Assembly: GCA_023267515.1 (NCBI GenBank)
Contig: JAHFNF010000003.1
Location: 14,331-21,373 of the forward strand
DNA from: Candidatus Nomurabacteria bacterium
Lineage (GTDB): Bacteria > Patescibacteriota > Minisyncoccia > Phycocordibacterales > UBA9973
Reading direction: 5' to 3'
Length of the DNA stretch: 7,043 bases
Below the pieces are notes generated by a model. The model did not search any database, was not told where the DNA came from, and worked only from the letters and a program-made list of their open reading frames with translations. Positions 6,357-7,043 of this stretch are shown one piece after another (positions within the stretch are counted from its first letter, which is position 1; the number at the start of each line of letters is the position of its first letter). A program made the position numbers and the translations under genes.

Positions 6357-6839
6357 ATGAAAAACAACACGAAAATAACGTTAGTATTAGTAGCAGTCGT
6401 CATTGTCGGCACTTTTGCCTATCTAAATAACGCAAAACAGCCCTTTGTGAATAGCAACCCTATTTTAATAAACGCAGATGGAATAAAAGGCTGTTACGTG
6501 GCTCACCTCTTAAAAGATGTTTATAACCTTACGATCTTATCTCAAAGTGGCGAATCTGTTTCTGGAACACTGGCTTTTAAGAATTTTGAAAAAGACAGCT
6601 CAAACGGCACATTTCAGGGTACGTTTAAAGATGGAATTCTTCAGGGAGATTACTCTTTCCAATCAGAAGGAACGAACTCTGTTATGCAAGTAATATTTAA
6701 AAAAGAAGGTTCGGACTTTATCAGAGGGTTTGGGGACACGAATGCAGATGGAACAAGTTTTGCAAATCTCAACACTATAACTTATGACTCCTCGGCTCCA
6801 TTCAAACCATCAACCGAAAATTGCGTAATCTCTGTTTAA
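6357..6839 (+). CDS. Exported/membrane-anchored 160-aa protein with repeated beta-type domain, function unknown
   Basis: Residues 1-6 carry lysines and 7-23 form a hydrophobic segment (ITLVLVAVVIVGTFAYL): an uncleaved signal anchor or a signal peptide, with no lipobox cysteine. The rest should be extracytoplasmic. About 44-126 alternates short strands and turns with internal similarity of pattern (SVSGTLAF, SNGTFQGTF, GILQGDYSF, SVMQVIF, FIRGFGD), suggesting a small beta-barrel or beta-sheet domain opening with GCYVAHL. Two cysteines, C46 and C156, sit at the two ends of the domain and could form a disulfide. I recall this domain from uncharacterised Patescibacteria proteins but know no function. 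There is no ribosome-binding site; a TATAAT hexamer abuts the ATG. A strong terminator begins 9 nt after the stop. Start choice: no other in-frame start lies near, and the ATG gives a normal signal N-terminus. Confidence 0.85.
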   Translation: MKNNTKITLVLVAVVIVGTFAYLNNAKQPFVNSNPILINADGIKGCYVAHLLKDVYNLTILSQSGESVSGTLAFKNFEKDSSNGTFQGTFKDGILQGDYSFQSEGTNSVMQVIFKKEGSDFIRGFGDTNADGTSFANLNTITYDSSAPFKPSTENCVISV

Positions 6840-6848
6840 TGCAAAACT

Positions 6849-6887
6849 GGAAAACAAAAACTCCCAATTTGGGAGTTTTTGTTTTCC
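6849..6887. terminator. Bidirectional intrinsic terminator, perfect 17-bp stem
   Basis: The left arm 6849-6865 (GGAAAACAAAAACTCCC) is exactly complementary to the right arm 6871-6887, with a 5-nt loop AATTT. The GC-rich top (CTCCC/GGGAG) is flanked by A-runs on the left and T-runs on the right, so each strand has a U-tract after the hairpin core. It lies between the convergent genes ending at 6839 (+) and 6905 (-) and can serve both. Confidence 0.92.
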
Positions 6888-6904
6888 TAACTTTAAGTTA
6901 ACGG

Positions 6905-7043
6905 TTAATTGTGGCTCACAGAGCTCACACATTGACCTTGATTCTTAAATGTTGGATTGGTGAAAGTCTTCCACCCACCCGCTTTACATTGATTCTTATC
7001 TGTTGGAGATGTAACTACAACAGTATCTAATGTAAATGCTGAC
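6905..7043 (-). CDS. C-terminal end of a probably exported protein with a Cys-GGW-F-P-F-NQG-Cys motif (partial)
   Basis: A minus-strand frame is open from the window edge and ends in TAA at 6905-6907; 45 codons are visible and the start is outside. The translation begins SAFTLDTVVVTSPTDKNQ and then carries a dense motif: C19, GGW at 22-24, F27, P30, F32, NQGQC at 34-38, with 18 residues between the two cysteines, ending VSSVSHN. This C-terminal Cys-bounded motif recurs, as I recall it, at the ends of uncharacterised secreted bacterial proteins; no named function is known to me. The family recognition and a stop just before a shared terminator make it a real gene rather than noise. Export is inferred, because the N-terminus is not visible. 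Confidence 0.8.
   Translation of the reverse strand, partial: SAFTLDTVVVTSPTDKNQCKAGGWKTFTNPTFKNQGQCVSSVSHN

Noticed and set aside
6898..6908. Near-palindrome TTAACGGTTAA as operator
   Set aside because: Only 11 nt, overlaps a stop codon between convergent genes, and short A/T palindromes are expected by chance.
1..7043. Possible UGA recoding (as in some CPR lineages)
   Set aside because: All genes read through with the standard code, with no in-frame TGA; visible stops are TAA or TAG. The absence of TGA stops in nine genes is too small a sample to mean recoding.

Overview
The window looks like a chromosomal piece of a Candidate Phyla Radiation (Patescibacteria) bacterium, most likely Parcubacteria-like. 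The reasons are the A+T-rich but ordinary codon use, tightly packed genes, starts with almost no Shine-Dalgarno sequence, tRNA genes without an encoded CCA, a much-shortened valyl-tRNA synthetase, and several small membrane or exported proteins of a kind I associate with that group. This is judgement from sequence character; no phylogeny was run. The standard genetic code fits: all nine visible stop codons are TAA or TAG.

Left part (1-1359, + strand): the C-terminal three quarters of a glutamate dehydrogenase, entering from outside the window, followed 6 nt later by an unrecognised 139-aa protein with a disordered N-terminus and a helical, partly coiled-coil body.

Centre (about 1370-5810, + strand): an apparent single transcription unit. 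A weak sigma-70-like promoter precedes tRNA-Val(GAC). After one spacer nucleotide comes tsaD (t6A37 tRNA modification), then valS (valyl-tRNA synthetase), a PrsW-type intramembrane protease overlapping valS by 8 nt, and an Hsp20 small heat-shock protein. The unit joins tRNA charging and modification to membrane proteolysis and protein-folding stress. tRNA-Val and its cognate synthetase lie in the same unit.

Right part (5825-7043): on the minus strand, an 82-aa single-pass membrane protein is followed 7 nt after its stop by tRNA-Phe(GAA), convergent with hsp20. Divergent from it is tRNA-Arg(CCT) on the plus strand, then a 160-aa exported or membrane-anchored protein with two cysteines. A perfect 17-bp stem follows that serves as a two-way terminator. 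Beyond it is the C-terminal end of a minus-strand protein carrying a striking Cys/Gly-Gly-Trp/Asn-Gln-Gly/Cys motif; it is open at the window edge.

Most notable observations: the tRNA-Val/tsaD junction, where tRNA 3' processing would leave a leaderless tsaD mRNA; a tRNA-Phe whose 18-55 elbow pair is non-canonical on both sides; a ValRS lacking the C-terminal arm; and the pair of converging, unnamed, cysteine-bearing envelope proteins at the right end. I found no mobile element, CRISPR array or defence system.
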